Shown in pieces: positions 8,874 to 18,839 of a stretch of DNA of 64,000 nt. The notes beneath the pieces were generated by a model. It did not search any database. It worked only from the letters and a program-made list of their open reading frames with translations, and was not told where the DNA came from. Where the stretch lies: assembly GCF_000252445.1 (NCBI RefSeq), contig NC_017790.1, forward strand, positions 1,594,501-1,658,500. The letters are read 5' to 3'. The translations under genes were made by a program, and so were the position numbers. Numbering within the stretch: the first letter of the stretch is position 1; each line of letters begins with the position of its first letter. The DNA is from Deinococcus gobiensis I-0. Lineage in GTDB: Bacteria > Deinococcota > Deinococci > Deinococcales > Deinococcaceae.

Positions 8874-9289
8874 CCCGCGTTCCCCGGCTGCTGCTGGTGG
8901 ACGACAGTGAAGCCGACCTCTACCTGCTGGAGGCGGCGCTCGAGCAACACGGGGAGGTCCTGGACATCGCGCTGGCCCACGACGGCGAGGAGGCCCTGGC
9001 GGTGCTTCAGGGCGCGGTGGGCGGTGGCCGGCTGCCCGACCTGCTGGTGCTGGACCTGAACATGCCGCGCATGGGGGGCTTTGACGTCCTGAGCGCCGTG
9101 CGCGCCGACCCCGCGCTGCGGGCACTGCGGGTGATCATCTTCACCACGTCCACCGCCAAGGGGGACGAGCTCCGCGCCTACGAGCTGGGGGCCGACGCCT
9201 TCATGACCAAGCCCATGCAACTGGGCGACTTCATGGCGCTGGCCCCACAACTGGCGACCTACTGGCAGCCGCGCGCCGTTCAGGGCTAG
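8870..9289 (+). CDS. bphR: Response regulator partner of the bacteriophytochrome
   Basis: Single-domain CheY-like receiver of 139 residues with no output domain (Rcp1 type). Visible features: acidic pair DD at 11-12, phospho-acceptor Asp62 in LVLDLNMP, the switch Thr/Ser in FTTSTAKGDE and Lys114 in MTKP. The GTG start overlaps the bphP stop (GTGA), so the two are translationally coupled and almost certainly form a pair. Lacking a DNA-binding domain, it must act by protein contact or as a phosphate sink. Confidence 0.93.
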   Translation: MTRVPRLLLVDDSEADLYLLEAALEQHGEVLDIALAHDGEEALAVLQGAVGGGRLPDLLVLDLNMPRMGGFDVLSAVRADPALRALRVIIFTTSTAKGDELRAYELGADAFMTKPMQLGDFMALAPQLATYWQPRAVQG

Positions 9290-9316
9290 CCGGGCAGCCC
9301 CGGGGCCGCTGCCCGG
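9290..9316. terminator. Bidirectional hairpin after bphR
   Basis: CCGGGCAGC (9290-9298) pairs with GCTGCCCGG (9308-9316) around a 9-nt loop; it fills the gap between the convergent stops of bphR and the methyltransferase. Confidence 0.6.
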
Positions 9317-9317
9317 G

Positions 9318-10058
9318 TCACTCGGCCTGCGCCTGAAAGACCATCACCTCGCTGCCCTCGGTGACGGGACCGCCCTGGAAGCTGCCGGTCACGCGCGGGG
9401 CCGCGAAGCCCGCGCAGCGCAGCAGCCACTCGGTCTCGAAACGGGTGTAGTAGCGCTGCGTGAGGGTGTAGTGCCGCCGCGAGAGCTGGCCCTGCGGGGT
9501 GGTCGTGTCGGCGAAGTACTCGGTGGTCAGCAGCTGTGCGGGCGGGTCGTGGCGCTGCACCAGAAACACGTCGGTGCGCGCGCCGTCCGGGGCGTAGAAG
9601 GTTTCGCCCTCGTGGCGCAGCGTGCCCAGCGCCCCGAAACGCGGCACGTACAGGTCGAAGGCGAAGGTGCCGCCCGGCGCGAGGTGCGCGCGGATGTTGC
9701 GCAGGGCCGCGAGCTGCTCGGCAGGCGTGTAGAGGTGCATGAGCGCGTTGAAGGGCGCGAGGATCAGCCCGAAGCGCTGCGGCAGGGAGAAGCTGCCCGC
9801 GTCGCCCTGCACGAAGTCCAGGGTCAGCCCTTCCCGCCCTGCCCGCTCGCGCGCCCGGCCGATCATGCGGGCGCTGGGTTCCAGGCCCGTGACCTGCGCG
9901 CCCCGGCGGGCCAGGAAGGTGGTCACGCGGCCGGTGCCCGAGCCGATCTCCAGCACAGGGCCGGGCACGCGCCCGGTCAGCCCGGCATAGAAGTGCAGGT
10001 CGTCGCGGTACAGGTCGTACTGGTGGTCGTACAGCTCGGAAAAATCGTCGTAGTCCAC
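9318..10058 (-). CDS. Class I SAM-dependent methyltransferase
   Basis: A 246-residue Rossmann-type methyltransferase. Motif I is VLEIGSGTGRVTTFLA, motif II has the acidic GLEPS and motif IV is ILAPFNALMHL, with LAPGGTFAFDLYVP after it, resembling small-molecule methyltransferases. The C-terminal part is beta-rich (ADTTTPQGQLSRRHYTLTQ). Substrate unknown. GTG 10058 is preceded by TACCCT plus 7 nt, a leaderless promoter embedded in the end of the upstream deacetylase gene, so it can be expressed apart from the cluster. Confidence 0.87.
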   Translation of the reverse strand: MDYDDFSELYDHQYDLYRDDLHFYAGLTGRVPGPVLEIGSGTGRVTTFLARRGAQVTGLEPSARMIGRARERAGREGLTLDFVQGDAGSFSLPQRFGLILAPFNALMHLYTPAEQLAALRNIRAHLAPGGTFAFDLYVPRFGALGTLRHEGETFYAPDGARTDVFLVQRHDPPAQLLTTEYFADTTTPQGQLSRRHYTLTQRYYTRFETEWLLRCAGFAAPRVTGSFQGGPVTEGSEVMVFQAQAE

Positions 10059-10063
10059 GCGGC

Positions 10064-11317
10064 TCAGGGTAGCGTTCGGGAAGTCCCGGGCCCGGAACCG
10101 CCGTACAGGCGCAGGTACTCGGCGCGGCTCAGGATGCTCAGGCGGGGGGGCTGGGCCTCGCCCTGGCTGCCGTACACCCGGCGCAGCACGTTGGCCCAGC
10201 GCCGCAGCCGCCGCTCGTCGGCGGCCGGGATGGCCTGCGTCTCGAAATGCACGATGCCCAGCAGCGGCGACAGCGCCGACAGGCAGAAGATGACCTCAGC
10301 GTCCCGCAGGTCCGGGCGCGACGCCAGATCGCGCGCCATGAAGGGCAGGTCGCTCGCCCGGCCCTGGCGCACGGCGTTGCGCGGCCCGATGTCCACGATG
10401 AGGGGGTTGTTCACGTGGAACTCGGCGGCGGGGGTGCCTTTCGGGACAGGCGTGCCGTCGGCCAGCCGCACGCCCGCAAGTGGAAAGGCCACCGGCCCCA
10501 GCCGGAACAGCGTGTCGGCCCGGCCACCCACCGGCCGGATGTGCCCGGCCCGGTCGAACAGCCGGTCGAGCAGCAGGAAGGCCCGCCGCCGCAGCGCCGC
10601 GAGGTCGCCGGGCCGCGCGCCGTCCAGCTCCGCCAGCGTCACGAGGCCGTAGCCGCGCGAGCGCAGGTCGGCCAGCAGGTCCGGCAGCAGGGGCACGGTC
10701 ACGCGCGCGCCGGGACCGGCGTCGTGCAGCACGACCACCGCGCCGGGGTAGATCAGCCGTCCCAGCCGCTCACGCACGCCCTGGGGGGTCGAGGCGGCGT
10801 GCCAGTCGCGGCCCTCGACCGACCAGTGCGCTCCCCGCACCCCCGCGCGGCGCTGGCCCCACAGCGTGCCCAGCGTGTAGGCGCCGTGCGGCGGGCGGTG
10901 CAGCGTGGCGGGCTGCCCGGTGATCGCCGCGAGGTCCCGCGCGGCCCGCACGGGGTCGCGGGCGGCCCCCCAGGGCGTGCGCAGCCAGGCGTGGACATGG
11001 CGCTGCGCATGCGGCTCGACCTGGTGCCCCTGCGCGAGCATCCGCGCGATGAGGTCCGGGTGCGCCCGCGCGCGCGGCGCAAGCACGAAGAAGGTCGCCC
11101 GCGCCCCGGCCGCTGCCAGCGCGTCCAGCACGGCCGGAGTGGTCTGCGGGTCGGGGCCGTCGTCGAAGGTGAGGGCCAGTTCGCGCCGCGCCTTGCGCCC
11201 CTCGCGGATCAGGCCCAGCCCGGCGAACTGCGCCAGCGCGTAGGGCAGGCCCACGTAGGCCAGCAGGCCCAGCCCGGCCCCCCAGACCAGCCCGCGTTTC
11301 TTCGCGGCGCGGCTCAT
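10064..11317 (-). CDS. Polysaccharide deacetylase with C-terminal YkoP-like extension
   Basis: A 417-residue membrane-anchored NodB-type deacetylase. An N-terminal hydrophobic anchor is followed by the metal-dependent catalytic domain (about 40-235): TFDDGPDP (motif 1), HAQRHVH (metal histidines), RPPHGAYT (motif 3), then SVEGRDWHA and VVVLHD. After it comes about 180 residues ending in SILSRAEYLRLYG that recall the YkoP domain found next to such enzymes; that match is from memory and tentative. Likely trims acetyl groups from an envelope glycan. ATG 11317 overlaps the stop of the upstream glycosyltransferase (ATGA), indicating an operon. Confidence 0.88.
   Translation of the reverse strand: MSRAAKKRGLVWGAGLGLLAYVGLPYALAQFAGLGLIREGRKARRELALTFDDGPDPQTTPAVLDALAAAGARATFFVLAPRARAHPDLIARMLAQGHQVEPHAQRHVHAWLRTPWGAARDPVRAARDLAAITGQPATLHRPPHGAYTLGTLWGQRRAGVRGAHWSVEGRDWHAASTPQGVRERLGRLIYPGAVVVLHDAGPGARVTVPLLPDLLADLRSRGYGLVTLAELDGARPGDLAALRRRAFLLLDRLFDRAGHIRPVGGRADTLFRLGPVAFPLAGVRLADGTPVPKGTPAAEFHVNNPLIVDIGPRNAVRQGRASDLPFMARDLASRPDLRDAEVIFCLSALSPLLGIVHFETQAIPAADERRLRRWANVLRRVYGSQGEAQPPRLSILSRAEYLRLYGGSGPGTSRTLP
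10066..10071 (-). promoter_or_regulatory. Leaderless -10 box of the methyltransferase gene
   Basis: TACCCT on the minus strand, 7 nt before GTG 10058, inside the last codons of the upstream deacetylase gene. Confidence 0.5.
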
Positions 11318-12480
11318 GTCCGGCCCAGGGCGCGCAGCAGGGTGTCGGCCACCTGGTCGGCGGCGTCGGGGCGGCCCAGCGCGCGGCTGCCGGCGCTCAG
11401 GCGGGCATGCTCGTCGGGGTCCAGGGCGCGCAGCACCGCCCGGCGCAGGTCGGCGGGACGCCGCGCCCACAGCCCGGCTCCGCCGCGCTCCAGGTAGTCG
11501 GCGTTGTGCTCCTCCTGCCCCGGAATCGGTGCGTGGACGACCAGCGGCACGCCCAGCGCGGTCGCCTCGGCCACCGTCAGGCCGCCCGCCTTGCCCACCA
11601 CGAGGTCGGAGGCCGCCAGCAGTTCGGGAAAGGCGGTCGTGTACCCGAGGTGGTGGATGGTCGCGCCGCCGCGCACCTCCACGCCCTGTCCGCGCGCCCC
11701 GGCCAGCACGAGCACCTGCACCGCCCGCCCCAGGTTGGCGAGGGTGTCCAGCGCCGCCGCCTGCGCGCGGAAGGTGCCGGTTCCCCCACCCGAGATCAGG
11801 ATCAGGGGCCGGTCTCCGCGCAGCCCGTGGCGCCGGCGCAGGTCATTCCGGTCCGCGTCCAGCAGTCCCCGGTAGACCGGCGAGATCGGAATGCCGGTCA
11901 CGACGACCTTCTCGGCCGCCATGCCGCGCGCCACCATCTGTTCTTTGGTCTCGGGCGAGGCGACGAACAGCAGCTCGGCCTCGTGCCGGATCCAGTGGTA
12001 ATGCACGCGGTAGTCGGTGACGATCAGGGCGTTCAGGAACTGCCGCCCGGTGCGCCGCCGCGCCGTGCCCGCCAGGGCCGTCGAGGCCCAGTAGCTGCTC
12101 AGGACGAGGTCGGGGCGGCTGCGCTCCAGGTCGGCCAGCATCCCGCGCAGCCCCACCCAGGTGAAGCCCTTGCTGATGAAATTGATGGGATGTTCGAGAT
12201 CGGTGAAGCGGTAGAACCCCTGGTACATCCAGGGGGCGTGCCGCAGCTCGAAGTTGTAGAGGTCCACCGTGAGGGTGCGTTCGGGGGCGTTGAGGTACTC
12301 GACCGCGTCGCCGTGAAAGTCCTGAAAAGGGACGCCGCGCGCGCGCAGGGCCGCCTGCACCGCCAGCTGCGCCTGCTGGTGCCCCGAGCCGATGGACGCC
12401 GAGACGAACAGTGCGCGCAACTCGGCCGGGGTCGGCCCCTGTCCCCCCATGTCCGGCCCCGCAGCGTCAGGCCGGGTCAC
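11314..12480 (-). CDS. MGDG-synthase-like glycosyltransferase (GT28 type)
   Basis: A 388-residue GT-B enzyme. The N-terminal half (VSASIGSGHQQAQLA, FHGDAVEYLN, SYWASTALAG) matches the MGDG-synthase N domain, and the C-terminal half is a GT28-type donor domain (ISGGGTGTFRAQ, VVGKAGGLTVAEATALGVPL, PGQEEHNADYL). Relatives transfer glucose or galactose from a UDP-sugar to diacylglycerol, and Deinococcus membranes are rich in glycolipids. The GTG start overlaps the stop of the upstream permease (GTGA); ATG 12450 would give a 378-residue alternative. Cytoplasmic-face peripheral membrane enzyme by family. Confidence 0.88.
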   Translation of the reverse strand: MTRPDAAGPDMGGQGPTPAELRALFVSASIGSGHQQAQLAVQAALRARGVPFQDFHGDAVEYLNAPERTLTVDLYNFELRHAPWMYQGFYRFTDLEHPINFISKGFTWVGLRGMLADLERSRPDLVLSSYWASTALAGTARRRTGRQFLNALIVTDYRVHYHWIRHEAELLFVASPETKEQMVARGMAAEKVVVTGIPISPVYRGLLDADRNDLRRRHGLRGDRPLILISGGGTGTFRAQAAALDTLANLGRAVQVLVLAGARGQGVEVRGGATIHHLGYTTAFPELLAASDLVVGKAGGLTVAEATALGVPLVVHAPIPGQEEHNADYLERGGAGLWARRPADLRRAVLRALDPDEHARLSAGSRALGRPDAADQVADTLLRALGRT

Positions 12481-13622
12481 GAGCGCCTCAGCAGCCACAG
12501 GCCGCCCAGCGCGAAGACGATATTGGCGAGCCACACGCCCAGTTCGGGCAGCCCCGGCACCAGTCCGGCGACGCTCAGGCCCACCGAGAACAGCAGGTAG
12601 TAGGCCACCGCGATGAGCAGCGCCACCCCCAGGCTGACCCCCAGCGTGCGCCCGAACCGCAGGGCGAAGGGCAGCGCCGCGAGCACGAGCACGAGGTTGG
12701 CGAAAGGCAGCGCCAGCTTGCGGTTCAGGCTCAGCCGGGCCGCCGCGCGGTCGCTGTCCTTCACGCCGGGGGCGGTCAGGGCCGTGATGAGTTCCGGCCA
12801 GCCCTCGCTGTCGGCCCCGATGGCGTCGGCGTACTGCGCCAGCGTCTGCTTGCGCGACAGCCCCGTGTCCACGTTCAGGGGGTCGGTGTCGTTCTGCGGC
12901 ACCACCACGCTGGGAAACACGGCCTGCACGGCCGCCTGAAGGGCCGCCGGGTCGTTTTCCGGCACGGCCGACAGGGCGTTCACCGCGCCGTAGTCCACCC
13001 CGTACACGCCGTAGCCGCGCAGCGAGAGCTGATTGTTCTCGAAGGTGCCCCGGTCGGCGAAGATGACCGTGCCGCGTTTGGGGTTGTCGGCCTGCCATTT
13101 CTCGACGCGCACGCCGCGCATCTCCCGGCTGGCCGCGTCGTAGCCCTGGATGTAGAGGGTCAGGCCCGCGCCCAGGTCCACCGTCTTGCCGCTCAGCTGC
13201 GAGAGGCCCGAGCCTGTCAGGGCGTCCCAGTACAGCCCGCGCGTCTCGACGTTGGCGCGCGGCGCGACCCACAGGCTCAGCCAGATGCTCAGCAGCGTGA
13301 TGAGCAGCCCCAGAACCGCCGCCGGACGCGCCACGCGTCCCAGGCTCAGCCCGCCCGACTGCACCGCGACGAGTTCGCGCTCGGTGTTCATGCGCCCGAA
13401 GGCCACCACGGTCATCAGGACCACCGCCATCGGCAGCACCTTGACCAGCGTGTCGGGGAGCTGGTAGCCGATCCACTGCGCGATGAGGCCCACCGGCACG
13501 CCCGCGAGCCACTGGCTGGAGATGAAGAAGTACCCGAAGCTCAGGATCGCCGTGAACAGCAGCGTGCCCGCCAGCAGCGGCGGCACGAGCTCGGCCGTGA
13601 CCAGACGGGTCAGGCGGGTCAA
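12477..13622 (-). CDS. LptF/LptG-family lipid permease
   Basis: A 381-residue YjgP/YjgQ-type permease: three N-terminal membrane segments (ELVPPLLAGTLLF to about residue 120), a large periplasmic beta-jellyroll-like domain (about 125-290), and three C-terminal segments. In LPS bacteria LptF and LptG with LptB extract LPS from the inner membrane. Deinococcus makes no classical LPS, so the cargo here is unknown. TTG 13622 was chosen because GGAG lies 7 nt upstream and the hydrophobic region begins soon after; in-frame starts further upstream run through a strong hairpin. Translationally coupled to the glycosyltransferase gene. Confidence 0.85.
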   Translation of the reverse strand: MTRLTRLVTAELVPPLLAGTLLFTAILSFGYFFISSQWLAGVPVGLIAQWIGYQLPDTLVKVLPMAVVLMTVVAFGRMNTERELVAVQSGGLSLGRVARPAAVLGLLITLLSIWLSLWVAPRANVETRGLYWDALTGSGLSQLSGKTVDLGAGLTLYIQGYDAASREMRGVRVEKWQADNPKRGTVIFADRGTFENNQLSLRGYGVYGVDYGAVNALSAVPENDPAALQAAVQAVFPSVVVPQNDTDPLNVDTGLSRKQTLAQYADAIGADSEGWPELITALTAPGVKDSDRAAARLSLNRKLALPFANLVLVLAALPFALRFGRTLGVSLGVALLIAVAYYLLFSVGLSVAGLVPGLPELGVWLANIVFALGGLWLLRRS

Positions 13623-13639
13623 GACGCGGCTCCGGCGGC

Positions 13640-13689
13640 GGGGGTGGGCTGCGGGCCGCCGGACCTCCTGCGGGGCGCAGCCCACCCCC
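13640..13689 (-). terminator. Strong hairpin between fabZ and the LptF-like gene
   Basis: A perfect 14-bp GC-rich stem (13640-13653 with 13676-13689) and a 22-nt loop, just after the fabZ stop and ending 17 nt before the LptF-like start. It has no U-tract, so it could attenuate read-through or stabilise the fabZ mRNA. Confidence 0.6.
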
Positions 13690-13692
13690 CGG

Positions 13693-14121
13693 TCACGATT
13701 TCGCCACCGCGAACAGGATCGTCGCCTCGGCGGCCACCACGCCGTCCACCTCGGCGCGGCAGGTCGTCTTGCCCAGGCCCCGACGCAGGAATTCCAGCTT
13801 GGCGTGCAGGTGCAGCTGGTCGCCCGGAATCACCTTGCGCTTGAAGCGGGCGCCCTCGATGCCGGCGAGGTAGCCGACCGTGCCGGGTTCGGTCTGGCCG
13901 TGCAGGCAGAACATGCTCGCCTGCGCCAGCGCTTCGGTGATGAGCACGCCCGGCATGACCGGCTCCTGCGGAAAGTGGCCGGGAAAGAAGGGCTCGTTGA
14001 TGGTCACGTTCTTGATGGCGTGGACCACGCCGTTCTCCACACTCAGCACCCGGTCCACGAGGACGAAGGGAAAGCGGTGGGGAAGGGTCGCCAGCACGTC
14101 TTGGATCAGCAGGGGTTCCAT
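13693..14121 (-). CDS. fabZ: 3-hydroxyacyl-ACP dehydratase FabZ
   Basis: A 142-residue single hot-dog-fold enzyme that dehydrates 3-hydroxyacyl-ACP in fatty-acid elongation. The catalytic helix motif is [19 protein letters not shown], with the active-site His, followed by the Glu in [22 protein letters not shown] is the characteristic N-terminal motif. ATG 14121 gives the standard family length. Its position just upstream of the lipid permease and glycosyltransferase fits envelope lipid synthesis. Confidence 0.95.
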   Translation of the reverse strand: MEPLLIQDVLATLPHRFPFVLVDRVLSVENGVVHAIKNVTINEPFFPGHFPQEPVMPGVLITEALAQASMFCLHGQTEPGTVGYLAGIEGARFKRKVIPGDQLHLHAKLEFLRRGLGKTTCRAEVDGVVAAEATILFAVAKS

Positions 14122-14198
14122 GGGGGCCTCCGGGCGGGGCGGCGGGGCAGAGCCCGCTCCCGCGAGCCGTCCCATCTTAGCGGCTCGCCCGGTGTTCT

Positions 14199-14438
14199 TC
14201 AGGCGCGCGGTTTGAGATAGGCCGCCAGGGCCAGCACCGCGCTGGCCAGGACCGAGAGGACGACCGCGTGCGTAAAGCCGTTGCCTCCTCCCAGCGCGAG
14301 GCTGCCCAGGGTGCCCAGCGAGCGCAGCCACAGCGGCGCCGCGAGGTTCAGCGAGGCGAAGGCCCCCAGGGCCAGCGCGGCCAGGCCCAGGCCCAGCAGC
14401 AGCAGCAGTAACGTCAGTATCCAGGCCAGCGCGCGCAC
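14199..14438 (-). CDS. Small two-helix membrane protein, unknown function
   Basis: A 79-residue protein with two long hydrophobic segments ([18 protein letters not shown] and [17 protein letters not shown]), separated by a Gly/Leu-rich loop. No known domain recognised. GTG 14438 follows a very good ribosome site (AGGGAGG, 6 nt spacing); an upstream ATG at 14495 adds only polar residues with no such site. Lies upstream of fabZ in the same orientation, 77 nt apart. Confidence 0.6.
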   Translation of the reverse strand: MRALAWILTLLLLLLGLGLAALALGAFASLNLAAPLWLRSLGTLGSLALGGGNGFTHAVVLSVLASAVLALAAYLKPRA

Positions 14439-14571
14439 GGCGGCCTCCCTGCTCGGTCGGTTGGTCGTGGGCGGCCGGTTCTCATCGGCGCGCATTGTAC
14501 GGGCCGGGCGAGAGCAGCTCCGTGAATTCTTCAGCCTTCCCCCGTCTGGGGGCAGGCGCGGCGCGCGCCGC

Positions 14572-14577
14572 TACACT
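14572..14577 (+). promoter_or_regulatory. Leaderless -10 box before the broken GNAT-like gene
   Basis: TACACT with a 6-nt gap to GTG 14584. An intact-looking promoter in front of a frameshifted reading frame. Confidence 0.5.
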
Positions 14578-14583
14578 CGCACC

Positions 14584-14839
14584 GTGAGTCTGCCTGCCCG
14601 TGTCCGCGTGACCCGTCCGCCCCTGCCCCTGGCCCCGGCCCTGAGCGTCGCCGCCGCCCGGCTGTGCCCCGCCGCGCCCCTGGCTGCGGCTGAGCGGCGC
14701 GGCCCTCGCCATCGCCGGCGGGGCCGTGATCGGCGCGCACCTGCGCTGGGAGGGCGGCGAGGCGGCTTTCGTCGAGACCGGCTGGCGGGGCCGGGGCATC
14801 GAGGAAGCGCTGGCGCGGGAGGTGGCAGGCAGGCAGTAG
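14584..14839 (+). pseudogene. Small GNAT-like protein gene, frameshifted
   Basis: From GTG 14584 the frame reads SLPARVRVTRPP and on to ARLCPAAP, then loses sense. One frame over, the same DNA continues as WLRLSGAALAIAGGAVIG and then AFVETGWRGRGIEEALAREV before TAG 14837. The last block resembles GNAT motif A (RGxG plus helix). Removing one C from the CCCC run near 14687 would join both parts into about 84 residues. It is either a real single-base frameshift or a sequence error. Even joined, it is shorter than a normal acetyltransferase (about 150 residues), so the function is doubtful. Confidence 0.4.
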
Positions 14840-14900
14840 GCGCAGTGTCTGGAGGGCCGGAACCGTCCTTTCGGTGCCCATCTCCCTAACAACCGTTTGG

Positions 14901-14906
14901 TAGCCT
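14901..14906 (+). promoter_or_regulatory. Leaderless -10 box of the acyl-CoA dehydrogenase gene
   Basis: TAGCCT, 6 nt before ATG 14913. Confidence 0.55.
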
Positions 14907-14912
14907 GAGCCC

Positions 14913-16088
<1,176 letters not shown>

Positions 16089-16181
16089 GCCCGGGGCCGG
16101 GCGAGCGGCCGTGGCCCGAGTCCCAAGTCGCCTTTCCGGGGCTCCTATCTCCCACATCCGGCCGCGCGCCACCCTGAGGCC

Positions 16182-16631
16182 ATGCCGAATCTCGCGCGAC
16201 TGCTCGCCGCAGCGGCCCTGGGCAGCGGACTGGCCGGGGCCGCGTCCTTCACCCTCCAGACCGGGGCCGGCCGGGCGTGGGCCCTTGCCAGCGTCCTGGG
16301 TCGCGAGCGGGTGCTCGTCGTGAACCGGCCCTCCGCCGCCTACCTGGCCGAGATGCGCCGGCAGGATACGGCCCTGCAGGTGTACGACCTGCGCGTGGTG
16401 GCCCTGCTGCCGCCCGGCGACGCCCGCCTGAACGGTCCCGCCACGCCGATGCTCACCCTGCTCGCCGACCCCGGCGGCCGGATCGGCGGGCAGTACGGCC
16501 CCGCCACCCTGATCGGCAAGGACACGGGCGTCAAGGCGCGCTACAAGGCGCCGCCCAGCCTGGCGACCCTGGGTGCGCTCATCGACACTATGCCCATGCG
16601 CCAGCAGGAGCGGCGGGAACGGGGCCGCTGA
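16182..16631 (+). CDS. DUF4174 domain secreted protein
   Basis: A 149-residue protein with a signal peptide (LARLLAAAALGSGLAGAAS). The mature part matches the DUF4174 layout: WALASVLGRERVLVVNRPS at the start, a strand region with DLRVVALLPP, and LIGKDTGVKARYKAPPSL near the end. DUF4174 proteins look thioredoxin-like but have no redox cysteines here. Function unknown. The promoter is weak (CACCCT, 6 nt before ATG). Confidence 0.75.
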   Translation: MPNLARLLAAAALGSGLAGAASFTLQTGAGRAWALASVLGRERVLVVNRPSAAYLAEMRRQDTALQVYDLRVVALLPPGDARLNGPATPMLTLLADPGGRIGGQYGPATLIGKDTGVKARYKAPPSLATLGALIDTMPMRQQERRERGR

Positions 16632-16666
16632 GTCTCCCGGATCAGACCCCCTTCATGAGGTCTCCG

Positions 16667-16672
16667 TAAGCT
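16667..16672 (+). promoter_or_regulatory. Leaderless -10 box of the 16679 lipoprotein gene
   Basis: TAAGCT followed by 6 nt and ATG 16679. Confidence 0.55.
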
Positions 16673-16678
16673 CGGCGC

Positions 16679-17122
16679 ATGCGCCCTGCCCGTGCCGTTC
16701 CGCTGTTCGCCGCCCTGCTGCTCGCGCCCGTGCTGGGCGGCTGCGCCTTCGGCGCCTACATCAGCCCCGAGACGCCGCTGGAGCGGACAGTGAACGGCAC
16801 CTACGAGGGCGTGGGCAACGGCATCACCGGCCGCGTGCCCTACCGGCTGGTCCTGACCGTGCAGGAGCGCGCCGGACGGGCCAGCGGCGTCCTGACCAAC
16901 CTGGAGAGCAAGAAGGCCTACGCCGCCACCGGCAGCTTCCGGCCTGCCGAGGGCGGGGGGGCGCTGGACCTCACCATGTACGAGGGCGGCGACAAGTACC
17001 GCGCGGCGCTGCACGGGGACCTGCGTGCCGGGGCCATCACCGGCCAGATCAAGACCGTGTTGCTGGGTAAGGAACTGTTTCCCTACAACGTCACGCTGAA
17101 CAAGGTGACGGCGACTCCCTGA
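16679..17122 (+). CDS. Small lipoprotein, unknown function
   Basis: A 147-residue lipoprotein: signal FAALLLAPVLGGC with lipobox LGGC. The mature region is beta-rich (GTYEGVGNGITGRVPYRLVL, VLTNLESKKAY, GGALDLTMYEGGDKYRAALHGD), perhaps a small barrel, but no family is recognised. Single-gene unit with its own leaderless promoter, followed by the inactive remnant on the other strand. Confidence 0.7.
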   Translation: MRPARAVPLFAALLLAPVLGGCAFGAYISPETPLERTVNGTYEGVGNGITGRVPYRLVLTVQERAGRASGVLTNLESKKAYAATGSFRPAEGGGALDLTMYEGGDKYRAALHGDLRAGAITGQIKTVLLGKELFPYNVTLNKVTATP

Positions 17123-17146
17123 GTCTCAGCGGTGGGCGAGCAGGCT

Positions 17147-17284
17147 TCAGAGAAAGCCCGGCGGGGTGCCCACCGACAGGAGCAGCTCGGCGATGACCAC
17201 GCCGTGACTCGACAGGAGACCACCCGCCGCGAGCATCAGCAGGCCCAGCATGTCACCGGTATGCCCCCGGGCGCGGCTCCAGTT
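17147..17284 (-). pseudogene. Possible C-terminal remnant of cobalamin synthase (cobS)
   Basis: The last 45 or so residues of this minus-strand frame read [18 protein letters not shown] and end in a hydrophobic stretch with ELLLSV. The G-x-TGD-x-LG core is the signature near the C terminus of CobS (adenosylcobinamide-GDP ribazoletransferase), followed as here by a hydrophobic tail. Nothing upstream continues the family; that DNA is the miaB promoter. I infer a decayed fragment left after gene loss. A short hydrophobic peptide gene starting at ATG 17251 is the alternative. Confidence 0.3.
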
Positions 17285-17312
17285 CCCCACCGGGCACGTT
17301 TCGCTGCTCTGG

Positions 17313-17318
17313 TATGCT
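17313..17318 (+). promoter_or_regulatory. Probable -10 box of miaB
   Basis: TATGCT about 80 nt before the miaB start; miaB therefore has a conventional leader with a ribosome site rather than a leaderless mRNA. Confidence 0.4.
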
Positions 17319-17399
17319 GGCGGGCGGCCCGCACGGTGACGCAGCGCCCCGCGCGGAAAGACGGCCCCGGAATCCCTCCGTCCGGCCGGGAGGAGCAAC

Positions 17400-18779
<1,380 letters not shown>

Positions 18780-18789
18780 GCGTTTTACG

Positions 18790-18832
18790 GAGGAAGGAGG
18801 TGGCCCCAGAAATGGCGGCCGCCTCCTTCCTC
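18790..18832. terminator. Bidirectional hairpin between miaB and the AroE-like gene
   Basis: 18790-18805 pairs with 18817-18832 (16 bp, one G-U) around an 11-nt loop, between convergent stops. Confidence 0.65.
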
Positions 18833-18839
18833 TATAGCT

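Noticed and set aside
6372..9125. 917-codon minus-strand frame opposite bphP
   Set aside because: Exact mirror of bphP codons; Gln/Arg/His-rich with no recognisable motif.
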